From: Asanoa ferruginea
GTDB lineage: Bacteria; Actinomycetota; Actinomycetes; Mycobacteriales; Micromonosporaceae
Assembly: GCF_003387075.1 (NCBI RefSeq)
Contig: NZ_QUMQ01000001.1
Location: 434,001-498,000, forward strand
DNA: 64,000 nt
Direction: 5' to 3'
Shown one piece after another: positions 17,183-27,400 of the stretch (position 1 is its first letter; the number at the start of each line of letters is the position of its first letter). The notes under the pieces were generated by a model. It had not been told where the DNA came from. It saw nothing but the letters and a program-made list of their open reading frames with translations, and made no database searches. A program made the translations under genes and the position numbers.

Positions 17183-18583
17183 TCACGCCGGTCGGTCGTG
17201 CACCAGTTCGCGGACGGCGGCGTATTGGTCGCGGATGGCCGGCACCGGACGGGCGTCGTAGGTCTCGACGCGGCCGGTCGCCCACGCGGGCGGCGCCGGC
17301 TGGTCGGAGACGACCCACGCGGCCTGGCGGGCGGCGCCGTCGGCGACATATTCGCCGGGCTCGGGGACCACGACGCCGCAGCCGAAGATCTCCGGCGCGA
17401 TCCGCCGGACCGCCTCGCTGCGTGCCCCGCCACCGATCAGGATCACCCGGTTGACCGCGGCGCCCTCGGCGATCAGCGCGTCGAGGCCGTCGGCGAGCGC
17501 GCAGAGCATGCCCTCGACCGCGGCCCGGGCGAAGTGTGCCGGGGTCGAATTGCGCAGGGTCAGGCCGTGCACCGCGCCGGTCGACAGTGGGCGGTTGGGG
17601 GTCCGCTCCCCCTCCAGGTAGGGGACCATCACCAGGCCGTCGGAGCCGGAGGGTGCCTCGGCCGCCAGCTCGGCAAGCCGGCTGTGGCTGACGCCGAGCA
17701 GCGCGGCCGCCGCGTCGAGCACCCGAGCGGCGTTGAGCGTGCAGACCAGCGGCAGGAACCGGCCCGTCGCGTCGGCGAAGCCCGCGACGATGCCGCTGGC
17801 GTCGGCCGCGGGCAGGTCGGCCACGCTGAACACGGTGCCGGAGGTGCCGATCGAGACGATCACGTCGCCGGGCCGGGCTCCGACCCCGAGCGCGGCCGCC
17901 GCGTTGTCGCCGGTGCCCGGGCCGAGCGCGGCGCCGCTTGGCAGCCGGCCGGCGATGCCGGTCGGTGCGAGCACGGTCGGCACCCGCGGCTCCCGGCCGA
18001 ACGCCAGCTCCAGCAGGTCGGGCCGGTAGACGCCGGTCGCCGGCGACCAGTAGCCGGTGCCGCTCGCGTCGCCCCGGTCGGTGCGCAGGTCGGCGAGGTC
18101 GCCGGTGCCGCCGAGCCGCCAGGTCAGCCAGTCGTGCGGCAGGCAGACCGCGGCGGTGCGGGCGGCGTTGTCGGGCTCGTGCTCGGCCAGCCAGCGCAGC
18201 TTGGTGACGGTGAAGCTGGCCACCGGCACCGAGCCGACGGCGTCGGCCCAGGCCTTCGGGCCGCCCAGCTCGGCGGTCAGGTCGGAAGCGGCCTGGGCCG
18301 AGCGGGTGTCGTTCCAGAGCAGAGCCGGGCGAACGACCTCGCCCGACTCGTCGAGACAGACCATGCCGTGCTGCTGGCCGCCGACGGCGACCGCGGCCAC
18401 GTCATCCAGCCCGCCGGCCTGGCGCGTGGCCTCGGTCAGGGCGCGCCACCACGCGTCCGGATGCACCTCGGTGCCCTCCGGATGCGTGGCGCGCCCCTCG
18501 CGGACCAGCGCGCCGGTCTCGGCGTCGCGGACCACCACCTTGCACGACTGCGTGGACGTGTCGACGCCGGCGACCAGCGGCAT
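17183..18583 (-). CDS. xylB: Xylulokinase
   Basis: 466-residue FGGY-family kinase phosphorylating D-xylulose to xylulose 5-phosphate. The N-terminal phosphate loop [10 protein letters not shown] and the substrate loop GGQQHGMV are visible, with the second-domain IGTSGTVF and [10 protein letters not shown] motifs. ATG 18583 follows GGGAG at 8 nt. The gene starts 13 nt after the xylA stop codon, so xylAB form an operon read leftward from the divergent promoter at about 19800. Confidence 0.95.
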   Translation of the reverse strand: MPLVAGVDTSTQSCKVVVRDAETGALVREGRATHPEGTEVHPDAWWRALTEATRQAGGLDDVAAVAVGGQQHGMVCLDESGEVVRPALLWNDTRSAQAASDLTAELGGPKAWADAVGSVPVASFTVTKLRWLAEHEPDNAARTAAVCLPHDWLTWRLGGTGDLADLRTDRGDASGTGYWSPATGVYRPDLLELAFGREPRVPTVLAPTGIAGRLPSGAALGPGTGDNAAAALGVGARPGDVIVSIGTSGTVFSVADLPAADASGIVAGFADATGRFLPLVCTLNAARVLDAAAALLGVSHSRLAELAAEAPSGSDGLVMVPYLEGERTPNRPLSTGAVHGLTLRNSTPAHFARAAVEGMLCALADGLDALIAEGAAVNRVILIGGGARSEAVRRIAPEIFGCGVVVPEPGEYVADGAARQAAWVVSDQPAPPAWATGRVETYDARPVPAIRDQYAAVRELVHDRPA

Positions 18584-18596
18584 GGTCGTTACTCCC

Positions 18597-19787
18597 TTAG
18601 CCCCGTGCGCCGAGCAGGTGCTCGAGCGCCAACTGGTTGAGGCGGACGAAGCCGAAGCCGCGCTCGGCGACCGTGTCGGCGTCGAAATCCTCGTAGGCGG
18701 ACCGGTCGGCGAGCAGGTCGGTGTAGCTCTCGCCGGTGCCCACGGTCGGCTCGCGCAGCTCGCCCACCTTGGAAACCGCCAGCGCCTCCTGCACCTCCGG
18801 GTCGGCCCGGAACGCCTGTGCCCGCTCCTTGAGCAGCAGGTACATCCGCATGTTGGCGGCCGCCGAGGCCCACACGCCGTCGAAGTCCTCGGTGCGCGAG
18901 GGCTTGTAGTCGAAGTGCCGCGGGCCCTCGTAGGCCGGGCCGCCGCCGGGCGCGCCGTGCTCGATCAGGTCGACCAGGGCGAACGCGTTGGCCAGGTCGC
19001 CGTGGCCGAAGACCAGGTCCTGGTCGTATTTGATGCCGCGCTGGCCGTTGAGGTCGAGGTGGAAGAGCTTGCCGTGCCAGAGCGCCTGGGCGATGCCGTG
19101 CGCGTAGTTGAGGCCGGCCATCTGCTCGTGCCCGACCTCGGGGTTGAGGCCGACCAGGTCGCCGTGCTCAAGGCTGTTGATGAACGCGATCGCGTGGCCG
19201 ACGGTCGGCAGCAGGATGTCGCCGCGCGGCTCGTTGGGCTTGGGCTCGATGGCGAAGCGCAGGCCGAAGCCGCGGTCGATCGAGTATTGCGCCAGGAAGT
19301 CGACGCCCTCGCGGTAGCGGTCGAGAGCCGCCTGCACGTCTTTGGCCGAGTCGTATTCGGAGCCCTCGCGGCCGCCCCACATCACGTAGGTCTGCGCGCC
19401 GAGCTCGGCGGCCAGCTCCATGTTGCGCATCACCTTGCGCAGCGCGAACCGGCGGATGGACCGGTCGTTGCTGGTGAAGCCGCCGTCCTTGAACACCGGG
19501 TGGGTGAACAGGTTGGTGGTCACCATCGGCACGACGATGCCGGTCTCGTCGAGCGCCTTGCGGAACCGGGCGATGTGCTCGGCCCGGGTCGCGTCGTCGG
19601 AGCCGAACGGGATCACGTCGTCGTCGTGGAACGTCACGCCGTAGGCGCCCAGCTCGGAGAGCCGGTGCACCGACTCCACCGGGTCGAGCGGCGGCCGGGT
19701 GGCGTCGCCGAACGGGTCGCGGGCCTGCCAGCCCACGGTCCACAGGCCGAACGAGAACTTGTCGGCACGGGTGGGATCGGCTGCCAT
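18597..19787 (-). CDS. xylA: Xylose isomerase
   Basis: 396 residues, the size of the class I actinobacterial enzymes, converting D-xylose to D-xylulose. Key segments are visible: FHDDD with the catalytic His and Asp, [14 protein letters not shown] with a metal-binding Glu, VGHEQMAG, and [12 protein letters not shown] with metal ligands. ATG 19787 has GGAGGAGG 5 nt upstream; a longer frame upstream in the same phase is antisense to xylR and is not used. It is divergent from the ROK regulator across an 87-bp AT-rich gap. Confidence 0.97.
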   Translation of the reverse strand: MAADPTRADKFSFGLWTVGWQARDPFGDATRPPLDPVESVHRLSELGAYGVTFHDDDVIPFGSDDATRAEHIARFRKALDETGIVVPMVTTNLFTHPVFKDGGFTSNDRSIRRFALRKVMRNMELAAELGAQTYVMWGGREGSEYDSAKDVQAALDRYREGVDFLAQYSIDRGFGLRFAIEPKPNEPRGDILLPTVGHAIAFINSLEHGDLVGLNPEVGHEQMAGLNYAHGIAQALWHGKLFHLDLNGQRGIKYDQDLVFGHGDLANAFALVDLIEHGAPGGGPAYEGPRHFDYKPSRTEDFDGVWASAAANMRMYLLLKERAQAFRADPEVQEALAVSKVGELREPTVGTGESYTDLLADRSAYEDFDADTVAERGFGFVRLNQLALEHLLGARG

Positions 19788-19821
19788 CGGGGCCTCCTCC
19801 GAGAAGTATGGTTTCGAGCGC

Positions 19822-19849
19822 GTTAATTTGTTTAGCGGTTGAATTATTT
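19822..19849. promoter_or_regulatory. Direct repeats in the xylA-xylR divergent promoter
   Basis: GTTAATTTGTTT at 19822-19833 is repeated as GTTGAATTATTT at 19838-19849, 16 bp apart, in the only clearly AT-rich patch of the region. The site lies between the xylA and xylR starts. I infer binding sites for the ROK repressor overlapping the xylA promoter. Confidence 0.5.
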
Positions 19850-19874
19850 GACCGCGACGTGGCAGTGTCAAGGC

Positions 19875-21047
19875 GTGAACGGCGAATTTCCGGTGCGGCA
19901 GGCCAGTGTGCGTGCCCACAACCTGGCACTCGTGCTCCGCCAGGTGGCCGGTGCGCCCCGCCCGCCGTCCCGCGCCGACCTCGCCGGCAGCACCGGGCTG
20001 ACCCGGGCCACCGTCTCCGCGCTCGTCGACGACCTGGTCGGCGGCGGCCTGATCACCGAGGTGGGTCCGGCGCCGCGGACCGGCGCCGGCCGGCCGGCGG
20101 TCGGGCTCGTCCTTAACGGGTACGGACCGGCCGGGCTCGGACTGGAGATCAACGTCGACTACCTGGCCGGCTGCGTCGTCGACCTGACCGGCACCGTCAT
20201 CCACCGTCTGGTGCTGCACGGCGACCAGCGGATCCTGGGCCCCCGCGCGGTGCTCGACGCCGTCGCCGACCTCGGCGCGCGGCTGCGTTCCGAGGCCGCC
20301 GCGGCCGGGCGGGTCGTCGCCGGCGCCGCCCTCGCCGTTCCGGGGCTGGTCTCGGGGGCCGGCCTGGTGCACCGGGCGCCCAACCTGGCCTGGCACGACG
20401 TCGACGCGGCCGGCGCGCTGGCCGGCGGGCCGCTCGGCGACCTGCCGCTGACCATCGACAACGAGGCCAACCTGGCCGCGCTGGCCGAGTTGCACGCCGA
20501 CGGCGACGGGCTGGACAGCTTCGTCTACGTGTCCGGTGAGATCGGCATCGGCGCCGGCATCGTGCTGCACCGCACCCTGTTCCGCGGCGCCCGCGGCTGG
20601 AGCGGCGAACTCGGCCACGTCTGCGTCCGGCCCGACGGCCCGCTCTGCCGGTGCGGTGCGCTCGGCTGCCTCGAGCAATACGCGGGCCAGGAGGCGCTGC
20701 TGCGCGACCTGCCGGCGGGCGAGACCGGCCTGGCCCGGCTGCGCGACGACACCGCACTGGCCGACAGCCGGCTGCCGGCCGCGGGCACGTCGCTGGGTGT
20801 GGCGCTGGCCGGCGTGGTCAACATGCTCGACGTCGACACTGTGGTGCTCGGCGGCATCTTCGGGCCGCTGACACCCTGGCTGGCACCCGCGGTCGAGGCC
20901 GAACTGGCCCGGCGGGTGCTGACCTCGGCGTGGTCGCCGATGACCGTGCGGGCCTCGGCGTTGGGGGCGGCCGCGGCGGCGGTCGGTGCGGCCGGCGCGG
21001 TGATCCGCGACATCCTGGCCGAACCGGCGGAGTGGCTCAGGCCGTGA
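19875..21047 (+). CDS. xylR: ROK-family repressor of xylose genes (XylR-like)
   Basis: 390 residues from GTG 19875. An N-terminal winged helix ([19 protein letters not shown], about residues 36-54) precedes a ROK sugar-binding fold with the zinc motif [10 protein letters not shown] and the ROK signature [11 protein letters not shown]. Start choice: GTG 19875 places [10 protein letters not shown], the usual family opening, near the N-terminus; an upstream TTG at 19839 would overlap the probable operator. Divergence from xylAB supports xylose-responsive repression. Its 3' end overlaps the convergent MarR gene by 11 bp. Confidence 0.88.
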   Translation: MNGEFPVRQASVRAHNLALVLRQVAGAPRPPSRADLAGSTGLTRATVSALVDDLVGGGLITEVGPAPRTGAGRPAVGLVLNGYGPAGLGLEINVDYLAGCVVDLTGTVIHRLVLHGDQRILGPRAVLDAVADLGARLRSEAAAAGRVVAGAALAVPGLVSGAGLVHRAPNLAWHDVDAAGALAGGPLGDLPLTIDNEANLAALAELHADGDGLDSFVYVSGEIGIGAGIVLHRTLFRGARGWSGELGHVCVRPDGPLCRCGALGCLEQYAGQEALLRDLPAGETGLARLRDDTALADSRLPAAGTSLGVALAGVVNMLDVDTVVLGGIFGPLTPWLAPAVEAELARRVLTSAWSPMTVRASALGAAAAAVGAAGAVIRDILAEPAEWLRP

Positions 21048-21507
21048 GCGCGTCGGAGTCGGGCTTGCCCATCGCGTCGCCGAACTCGCTCAGGCCGCGC
21101 AGCAGGGACTGCCGGGCGGCCGGGCTCATCTGCGCCAGCACCTCGCGCAGCCGGCGCTGACGCTCGGCCCGCAGCTCGTCCAGCAACCGGCGACCGGTCT
21201 GGGTCAGATGCAGCGAGATCTCGCGGCGGTCGGTGCGGCCCGGGAAGCGCTCGATCATGCCGGCCGCGACCAGCCGGTCGCAGAGCCGGCTGGCCGACGA
21301 GAGGATCATGCCGAGGCTGCCGGCCAGGCCGCGCAGGTTGATCCCGTCGCACTCCTCGACCACCAGCATCGCCCGCAACTGTGACCCCGAGACTCGATCG
21401 GCGGCACCTTCGCGAGCCGCGTCCCACACGCGCAGCAACGCCTCGGCCGCACTGTCGAGTGCAGCGGCCTGGGCGGCTACGTCGTCGGACGCATGGTGAT
21501 CGGCCAT
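21037..21507 (-). CDS. MarR-family transcriptional regulator
   Basis: 156 residues with the MarR winged helix: [20 protein letters not shown] as the recognition region and [12 protein letters not shown] as the wing. Acidic/His N-terminus MADHHASDD. It is divergent from the phosphatase gene with a 56-bp gap and may control it. Ligand unknown. Confidence 0.88.
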   Translation of the reverse strand: MADHHASDDVAAQAAALDSAAEALLRVWDAAREGAADRVSGSQLRAMLVVEECDGINLRGLAGSLGMILSSASRLCDRLVAAGMIERFPGRTDRREISLHLTQTGRRLLDELRAERQRRLREVLAQMSPAARQSLLRGLSEFGDAMGKPDSDALTA

Positions 21508-21563
21508 GGTGGGAAAACCCTACCCCGGCGGCGTTGGTCGCCACCTCGGCGAGGGGACCACCG

Positions 21564-22703
21564 ATGAACGAACGGTTAGTCGATGTCGAACGCGCGCTGT
21601 CGCACGCGGAGGCCGACCTGCTCGTGGAACGGCTCGGGGAAGAGGTCGAGAAGCACTACGGGATCACGGACGCGGAGCTGTTCCTGGTCGACTACCGGCT
21701 CGCCGCGCTGCTGCCACTGGGCGGCGGTGAGCCGTTGACCCATCCCGGCCACCCGGCCTGGCGGAGCTTCGACCATCAGTCCGAGGTTTTCGACGGCGAC
21801 GTCCTGTTCCTCCCGGTCACCATGCGTGGTGACCGGATCGGTGTGCTCCGGCTGGCCCCGGTGCCCGGCGACGACGAGGCCGCACACGGCGACCTGGCCC
21901 GGCTGGCCGTCTACCTCGCGCACGAGGTGGCCGCGGTACGCGACAGCACCGACGCATACCTGGTCGCCGCGCGGGCCCGCCGGTTGACGCTGGCCGCCGA
22001 GATGCAGTGGGAGTTGCTGCCGGGGCGCAGCCGGACCCGGCCCTCCTTCTCGCTGGCCGGTCAGCTCGAACCGGCGTACGCCGTGCGGGGTGACAGCTTC
22101 GACTGGGCCGACGACGGGCACCGGCTCTGGATGTCGGCGGTGAACGGCTCCGGCGAGGGCGTCGCGGCGGCGACGCTCACCAGCCTCGCCACGTTCGCCC
22201 TGCGCAACGCCCGCCGGGGCGGGCTCGACCTGGCTGACCAGGTGGCATTGGCCGACCAGGCGATCTACTCGCACTATCGGGGCGAGCAGCACCTGGCCGC
22301 CCTTCTGCTCTCGGTCGACCTGGCCAGCGGCGTGGTCACCGCGGTCGACGCCGGCTCACCGCGGCTGCTGTTGCTGCGCGGCGAGGAGGCGTCCGATGTG
22401 GAGCTTGAGGCGCAGTTGCCGCTGGGCATGTTCGACGGCACCATCTACCGGCCGCAGACCTTCGAGCTGGAGGTCGGCGACCGGCTGTTCGTGATCAGCG
22501 ACGGCGTCTTCGACGCGGTCAACGAGGCCGGCGGGCGTTATGGCGAGACCGCGCTGACCCGGTTTGTCCGGCGCAGCCGGCGGCAGTCGCCGCTCGACGC
22601 GGTGCGCGCGCTGCTCGGTGAGCTGCGCGCGCACGTCGCCGCTGATCTGGTCGACGACGCGGTGGTCGTCTGCCTCGACTGGAACGGGCCGAAGTCTCAG
22701 TAG
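21564..22703 (+). CDS. PP2C/SpoIIE-type phosphatase-like protein
   Basis: 379 residues from ATG 21564 (GAGGGG upstream). Residues about 1-130 resemble a GAF-type sensor domain; about 150-379 is a SpoIIE catalytic fold. RGDSFDW, FVISDGVFDA and DLVDDAVVVCLD preserve three metal-binding Asp positions. In the segment that usually reads D-x-x-GHG the protein has VNGSGEG, so one metal Asp is replaced by Asn and the His by Glu. Activity may be altered. Such proteins usually act on anti-sigma-factor antagonists. The last codons overlap the convergent glycosyltransferase gene by 7 bp. Confidence 0.85.
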   Translation: MNERLVDVERALSHAEADLLVERLGEEVEKHYGITDAELFLVDYRLAALLPLGGGEPLTHPGHPAWRSFDHQSEVFDGDVLFLPVTMRGDRIGVLRLAPVPGDDEAAHGDLARLAVYLAHEVAAVRDSTDAYLVAARARRLTLAAEMQWELLPGRSRTRPSFSLAGQLEPAYAVRGDSFDWADDGHRLWMSAVNGSGEGVAAATLTSLATFALRNARRGGLDLADQVALADQAIYSHYRGEQHLAALLLSVDLASGVVTAVDAGSPRLLLLRGEEASDVELEAQLPLGMFDGTIYRPQTFELEVGDRLFVISDGVFDAVNEAGGRYGETALTRFVRRSRRQSPLDAVRALLGELRAHVAADLVDDAVVVCLDWNGPKSQ

Positions 22704-24202
22704 GCGCCGCGGCTGGCGACCACCGCGCCGAGGGTTTTCCACAGGATCGCCAGGTCGGCGGTCAGGCTCCAGTTCTCCACGTAGTAGAGGTCGAGCCGGA
22801 TGCCGTCTTCCCAGCTCAGGTCGGAGCGGCCGCTGACCTGCCAGAGCCCGGTGATGCCGGGCTTGACGAGCAGCCGGCGGGCCACGTCGCCGTCGTAACG
22901 GGCCACCTCGCGGGGCAGCGGCGGGCGCGGACCGACCAGGCTCATCTGCCCGAGCAGCACGTTGACCAGTTGCGGCAACTCGTCGAGCGAGTAGCGGCGC
23001 AGGAACCGGCCGACCCGGGTGACCCGCGGGTCGTCGCGCATCTTGAACATCAGCCCGTCGGTCTCGTTGCGCGCCTTGAGCTGCGCGAGGACCTCTTCGG
23101 CGTTGACCACCATGGTGCGGAACTTGAAGACCCCGAACTCCTTGCCGGACATGCCCACCCGGGTCTGCCGGAAGAACACCGGCCCGCGACCGTCGAGCTT
23201 GATCGCGATGGCGATGACCAACAGGACCGGGAACGCCAGCGTCAACGCGATCAGCGCCGCGGCCCGGTCGAAGAAGCCCTTGACCAGCTTGCGGCCACCG
23301 CGGAACTCGGGCGCCTCGACGTGGATCAGCGGCAGCCCGGCGACCGGCCGGGTATGGATGCGCGGACCGGCCACATCGGTCAGTGCCGGCGCCAGCACCA
23401 TGTCGACGCCGGTGCCCTCGAGCTGCCAGCCGAGCCGGCGCAACCGGATCGCGGTCAGCTCGCCCGAGGTGGTGACCGCGACCGTGTCGACCCCGGTCGA
23501 CTCGACGGCCTCCAGGACGGTGCGGAACGAGCCGACCACCGGCACGTCGCCGAGGCGCTGCGGCACCGGCGCGATCAGCGCGTCGGGGATGCAGGCGCCG
23601 ACCACGTGGTAGCCGGCGTAGGGCTCGCGGCGCAGCGTCGCGACCAGTTCGTTGATGTGCACCGCGTCGCCGACCACCAGCACCTGGCGCGACCAGGAGC
23701 CGTCTCGCTTGCGGGCGTGGTGCAGCCACTTGCGGGCGCCGTAGCGGCCGATCACCAGGCCGACCAGGCCGAGCGCGAAGCTCAGCACCAGGAACCAGCG
23801 GGCGACGCCGAGGTCGACGACGTAGCCCACGATCGCGATCGCACCGGCCAGCCGGATCGTCGCCGCCGAGACCCGCCGGTATTCGTCGACGCCGTAGCCC
23901 ATCAGCCCGATGTCGTAGCTGCGCATCAGCTTGAGCGACAGGAGCCAGACCAGGCCGAGGCCGACCATGATGAGGGCGTAGGGCGTCGAGTCGCGCGGCG
24001 CGCCACCCCCGAACCGGTCGGAGAGCGCGCCGAAGCGCACGGCATAACCGCCGAGCACCGCGAGCGTGACCATCGCGACGTCGACCAGAAAAACGGCGCG
24101 CACATATGTGCGTTGTCGGGCCCTCACCAATGCCGCGTTAACGGCGTGACGCCCGCTTTCCGGGCGTGCGGCAGCAGGGTTAACCAGCGTCGCCGACGTC
24201 AC
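22697..24202 (-). CDS. Polyprenyl glycosylphosphotransferase for exopolysaccharide
   Basis: 501 residues from GTG 24202, which has GGAGGG 4 nt upstream; an upstream ATG at 24256 is possible. Four N-terminal transmembrane helices, a CoA-binding-like middle domain (VLVVGDAVHINELV onward) and a fifth helix precede the PF02397 catalytic domain: KFRTM, RVGRFLRRYSLDELPQL, SLVGPRP, KPGITGLWQVSGRSD. It should transfer a sugar-1-phosphate to undecaprenyl phosphate to start an exopolysaccharide repeat unit. No other polysaccharide genes lie nearby, so it is a stand-alone initiator here. Confidence 0.92.
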   Translation of the reverse strand: MTSATLVNPAAARPESGRHAVNAALVRARQRTYVRAVFLVDVAMVTLAVLGGYAVRFGALSDRFGGGAPRDSTPYALIMVGLGLVWLLSLKLMRSYDIGLMGYGVDEYRRVSAATIRLAGAIAIVGYVVDLGVARWFLVLSFALGLVGLVIGRYGARKWLHHARKRDGSWSRQVLVVGDAVHINELVATLRREPYAGYHVVGACIPDALIAPVPQRLGDVPVVGSFRTVLEAVESTGVDTVAVTTSGELTAIRLRRLGWQLEGTGVDMVLAPALTDVAGPRIHTRPVAGLPLIHVEAPEFRGGRKLVKGFFDRAAALIALTLAFPVLLVIAIAIKLDGRGPVFFRQTRVGMSGKEFGVFKFRTMVVNAEEVLAQLKARNETDGLMFKMRDDPRVTRVGRFLRRYSLDELPQLVNVLLGQMSLVGPRPPLPREVARYDGDVARRLLVKPGITGLWQVSGRSDLSWEDGIRLDLYYVENWSLTADLAILWKTLGAVVASRGAY

Positions 24203-24350
24203 AAAGCCCTCCCCAGCTCGTGGGTGTCGACGCACCGGAGTGCGGTGCCTGGACATCTTCGCCCATCCAACGTCACCCGGTGGAGCTGCGACGGAAAACC
24301 GTCACTTACTTGACGGCAAGCCGTTAGCTAGGCAAACGACAAGGGTCGGT

Positions 24351-26150
24351 CTACTTCGGCGTGGTGGGCCGAAGCGAGATCGCCTTGAGGAAGATGTCGC
24401 CGATCGCGGTCGGGTCGTTCGCGACGAACACCTGGCCACCGGTGACCTTGGTGATCTGGTCGAGCGGACCGCGGTTGACCTCGTCGCCGAGCCCAATGAT
24501 GATCAGCTGAACCGGCCTCTTGTCGTCCTTGATCCGCTTCAGCTCGTTGAGCAGAGCCGGGTGGGTGATGCCGCCGTCCGGGTCGTCGTTGCCGATGCCG
24601 TCGGTCAGCAGCACGATCGAGTTGACCCGGCCGCTCTGCCAGTCGTTCTGCACGTTCTTGTAGGCCGCGAGGATCGTGTCGTAGAGACCGGTGTCGCCGC
24701 CCTTCTTGGGCTTGACCGCACCGAGTTGGGCGGCCAGCTTCGACCGACCGCTGGAGACCGGCTGGATCGGCACCAGTTCCTTGTAGTCCTTGCCGCCACC
24801 GAGGTTGCTGGAGAACACCCAGAGCCCGACCGCCCAGTCGTCGCTGAACAGACCGAGGCCCTTGCTCGCGGCCTGCTGGGTGATCTGCATACGGGTCAGG
24901 TTGCCGGCGCTGGCCACCTTGCCGCCCATCGTGCCCGAGATGTCGATGACCGCGAGCAGCCGGCCGGGCAGTGTGACCGCGGTCCAGGTGGCGAGCACGG
25001 TGTCGATGATCTTCGGGTCGGCGTTGCCGGCGGCGCTCCCGCCGGGGTTGGCCGACGAGGTCACCTGCGGCGTGCCGGCCGGGCTGGGCGCGCCGGCCGG
25101 CGCCTCGAAGCCGTCGCCCCAGGTGCCGTCGGCGGCACGCAGGTGCGCCGCACCGAGTTGGTTCTTGAAGTCTTTGGTGCTCAGCACCCGGAACAGGCCC
25201 GCAGCCGCCTTCGCCTTCACCGGGTCGGTGCCCGGCATGACCGCGTAGGGGTAGTCGAGCGAGGTCGGCGCCGGTTCGAGATAGAGCGCGGCCAGCGGGA
25301 TCGGCGGCTTGGCCGCGTTGTATCGCACGACGTCTTCCTCGGACAGCGGCGCCGCGGAGAGCGCCTGCGCGATGCTGGCCGGGTCGGTCGAGTTCGGGAA
25401 CTTGGCGAGCAGGTCCTCGCGCAGCGCCGACTTGCCGGACGCCAGCGCGCGCAGCACCGAGGTCTGCGCCTCCTGCGCCTTGGCGCCGAGCTTCCCGGCC
25501 TGCTCACCGAGGGCGAGCAGACCGGCGAGACCGGCGGCGTCGCGGGTCGGCTCGACGATGCCGGGCTTGATCGAGTTGCTGGTGGTGAGCTGGGTGAGCA
25601 GGTCCTGCCAGCCGAGCTTCTTCTGCGGCCAGCCGATGGCGGCGGCGACGGGCTCGGGCATGGCGATGACGATCGGGCTGCGTGCGATCGACTGGCCGTT
25701 GGTCGGCGCGAAGCCCGACGCCTGGCCCTGTAGCCGCAGCAACCAGGTCGACGAGTCCGGCACCCAGACGTCGGGCATCGTCGCGTCGCCGTTGGCCTGG
25801 CCAACACCGGAAAGCGCTACGCCGTGCTTGCCGGCCACAACTGCGGCGACCTCGACCGGGTCCTGCGCGATGACGTCGACCGCGACGCAGACACCGTCGG
25901 CCTCCGCACCGCCGTCGACCCACGACTTGGCGGCATCCTTGATCGCGGGCGCTATCTCCGACGCCGCCGAGACCGTCAACTTCGCCGAGCCCGAGCAACC
26001 GGGCTGACTTACCTGTCGGTAACCGAAGTAGACGCCAACGGAAACGAGGACAAGCGCCATCGCGGCGGCGATGACGCCAGCCCCGCGGAGCTTCATATGC
26101 ATGCGATGCCGGCCAGACACCCGACCATCTTGCGTAGCCAGGGCCCGCAT
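24351..26150 (-). CDS. Membrane-anchored solute-binding/VWA fusion protein
   Basis: 599 residues. One transmembrane segment (about 24-44) is followed by an extracellular solute-binding-like domain (about 55-320: LTVSAASEIAPAIKDAAKSW, MPDVWVPDSSTWL). The C-terminal third is a von Willebrand A domain (about 395-590) with a metal site in the variant form DISGT instead of DxSxS, plus VLLTDG. A Cys (QPGCSG) just after the helix could act as an anchor. The start may instead be one of the ATGs at 26102 or 26096. It follows the lactonase gene on the same strand after 100 bp. Binding partner unknown. Confidence 0.8.
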   Translation of the reverse strand: MRALATQDGRVSGRHRMHMKLRGAGVIAAAMALVLVSVGVYFGYRQVSQPGCSGSAKLTVSAASEIAPAIKDAAKSWVDGGAEADGVCVAVDVIAQDPVEVAAVVAGKHGVALSGVGQANGDATMPDVWVPDSSTWLLRLQGQASGFAPTNGQSIARSPIVIAMPEPVAAAIGWPQKKLGWQDLLTQLTTSNSIKPGIVEPTRDAAGLAGLLALGEQAGKLGAKAQEAQTSVLRALASGKSALREDLLAKFPNSTDPASIAQALSAAPLSEEDVVRYNAAKPPIPLAALYLEPAPTSLDYPYAVMPGTDPVKAKAAAGLFRVLSTKDFKNQLGAAHLRAADGTWGDGFEAPAGAPSPAGTPQVTSSANPGGSAAGNADPKIIDTVLATWTAVTLPGRLLAVIDISGTMGGKVASAGNLTRMQITQQAASKGLGLFSDDWAVGLWVFSSNLGGGKDYKELVPIQPVSSGRSKLAAQLGAVKPKKGGDTGLYDTILAAYKNVQNDWQSGRVNSIVLLTDGIGNDDPDGGITHPALLNELKRIKDDKRPVQLIIIGLGDEVNRGPLDQITKVTGGQVFVANDPTAIGDIFLKAISLRPTTPK

Positions 26151-26249
26151 TGCCAGGTACGTTCGGCTTAAAGTTACGCAGGAGCAACGAAGCGATCGGT
26201 TTTCGTCACTTCCTGTGACTGCGGGGCTCCAACGAGTCCCTGAAATCGC

Positions 26250-27332
26250 TTACGCAGCAACCTTTTCCGCGGATCCCGAAATGACGGTCTCGCGCGGAGC
26301 TAACACACAAGTCGGACTTGCCACCGCCACCGGATCGGCAACCATCGTCGGCACGCCCGTCCGCGGATCGATCGCGAACGTCGAAACCGAGTTGCCGAGC
26401 TGGTTGGCGACGTAGAGGTGGTCGCCGGCCAGCGCCAGGTGCCGCGGCCAACGACCGCCGCAGTCGACCTCGGTGACCAGGCGCGGCGCGGCACCGTCCA
26501 ACGCGAACACCGACAGCGTGTCGACACCGCGGGTGGCCAGGTAGAGATAGCGCCCGTCGGCCCGGCAGGCGATCTCCGACGGGAACTTCTCCCCGGGCCG
26601 GGTGCTCGCCTCGAGCCGGTTCCGCTCGCGCCAGCCCTCCCCGCCGATATCGAAGCTGGTGACCATCGCGTCGAGCTCGTCGACCAGGTAGGCGCGGTGC
26701 CCGTCGGGATGCCGGGCGATGTGCCGCGGCCCGGCGCCCGCCGTCACCCGCAGCGGGTCGCCGGCCGGCACCAGCCGGTCGTCGACGACCCGGTAGGGAT
26801 AAAGACCGTCGGTGCCGAGGTCGACGGCGACCAGCGGGCCGCCGGCCGGGTCGATGGAGATCATGTGCAGGTGCGGCCCGGCCTGCCGGTCGCGGTCGGG
26901 GCCGTGCCCGTCGTGCACGACCAGGTCGCTGCGGTCGCCCACCGCGCCGGTCGCCGGATCCAGCGGGTGTACGGAGATCGAGCCGCTCGCATAGTTGGCG
27001 GCCAGCAGGTGCCGGCCGTCGGCGGTGACCGCGACGTGGCACGGTTCGGTGCCACCGGTGCCGGCCCGCCCGCGCGGTTGCAGCGGACCCGCGCCGTCCA
27101 CCGCGTTATCCACTGCCCAGCCGCTGACCTCACCCTCGGCCAGCTCGTTGGCGGCGTAGAGCACCGGCAGCGTGGGGTGCCAGGTCAGGAACGACGGCGA
27201 CGGCGTACGCGCGACCACCGGTCCCGGGCTCAGGCGACCGGTCAGGGGGTCGCGGGTGGCGGCGACGATGCCTTCCCCCGTACCGCCGGATTCGCTGGTG
27301 TAGCAGCCGAGGTAAAGGAGTTCGTCGGTCAC
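26250..27332 (-). CDS. Beta-propeller lactonase (6-phosphogluconolactonase family)
   Basis: 360 residues with the seven-bladed lactonase fold: YLGCYTSESG, LTWHPTLPVLYAANEL, CHVAVTADGRHLLAANYASG, GPRHIARHPDG and RWPRHLALAGDHLYVANQ mark successive blades. The family includes Pgl, which hydrolyses 6-phosphogluconolactone, but many members act on other lactones, so the substrate is open. Start GTG 27332. It is divergent from the GntR-lut operon, with 68 bp between starts, and may share that operator. Confidence 0.88.
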   Translation of the reverse strand: MTDELLYLGCYTSESGGTGEGIVAATRDPLTGRLSPGPVVARTPSPSFLTWHPTLPVLYAANELAEGEVSGWAVDNAVDGAGPLQPRGRAGTGGTEPCHVAVTADGRHLLAANYASGSISVHPLDPATGAVGDRSDLVVHDGHGPDRDRQAGPHLHMISIDPAGGPLVAVDLGTDGLYPYRVVDDRLVPAGDPLRVTAGAGPRHIARHPDGHRAYLVDELDAMVTSFDIGGEGWRERNRLEASTRPGEKFPSEIACRADGRYLYLATRGVDTLSVFALDGAAPRLVTEVDCGGRWPRHLALAGDHLYVANQLGNSVSTFAIDPRTGVPTMVADPVAVASPTCVLAPRETVISGSAEKVAA

Positions 27333-27379
27333 GCGGTTGATCAGATCATTCCCCGCACCACCCTGCCGGCCGGCCGCTG

Positions 27380-27393
27380 GATCCTATAGGATC
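27380..27393. promoter_or_regulatory. GntR-type operator overlapping the lutR -10 region
   Basis: GATCCTATAGGATC is a perfect 14-bp palindrome. It contains TATAGG, a possible -10 element, 10 nt before the GTG of the GntR gene, so that mRNA would be almost leaderless and the regulator would block its own promoter. The divergent lactonase starts 47 bp away. Assignment to the adjacent GntR protein is inferred. Confidence 0.65.
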
Positions 27394-27400
27394 TTTGATC

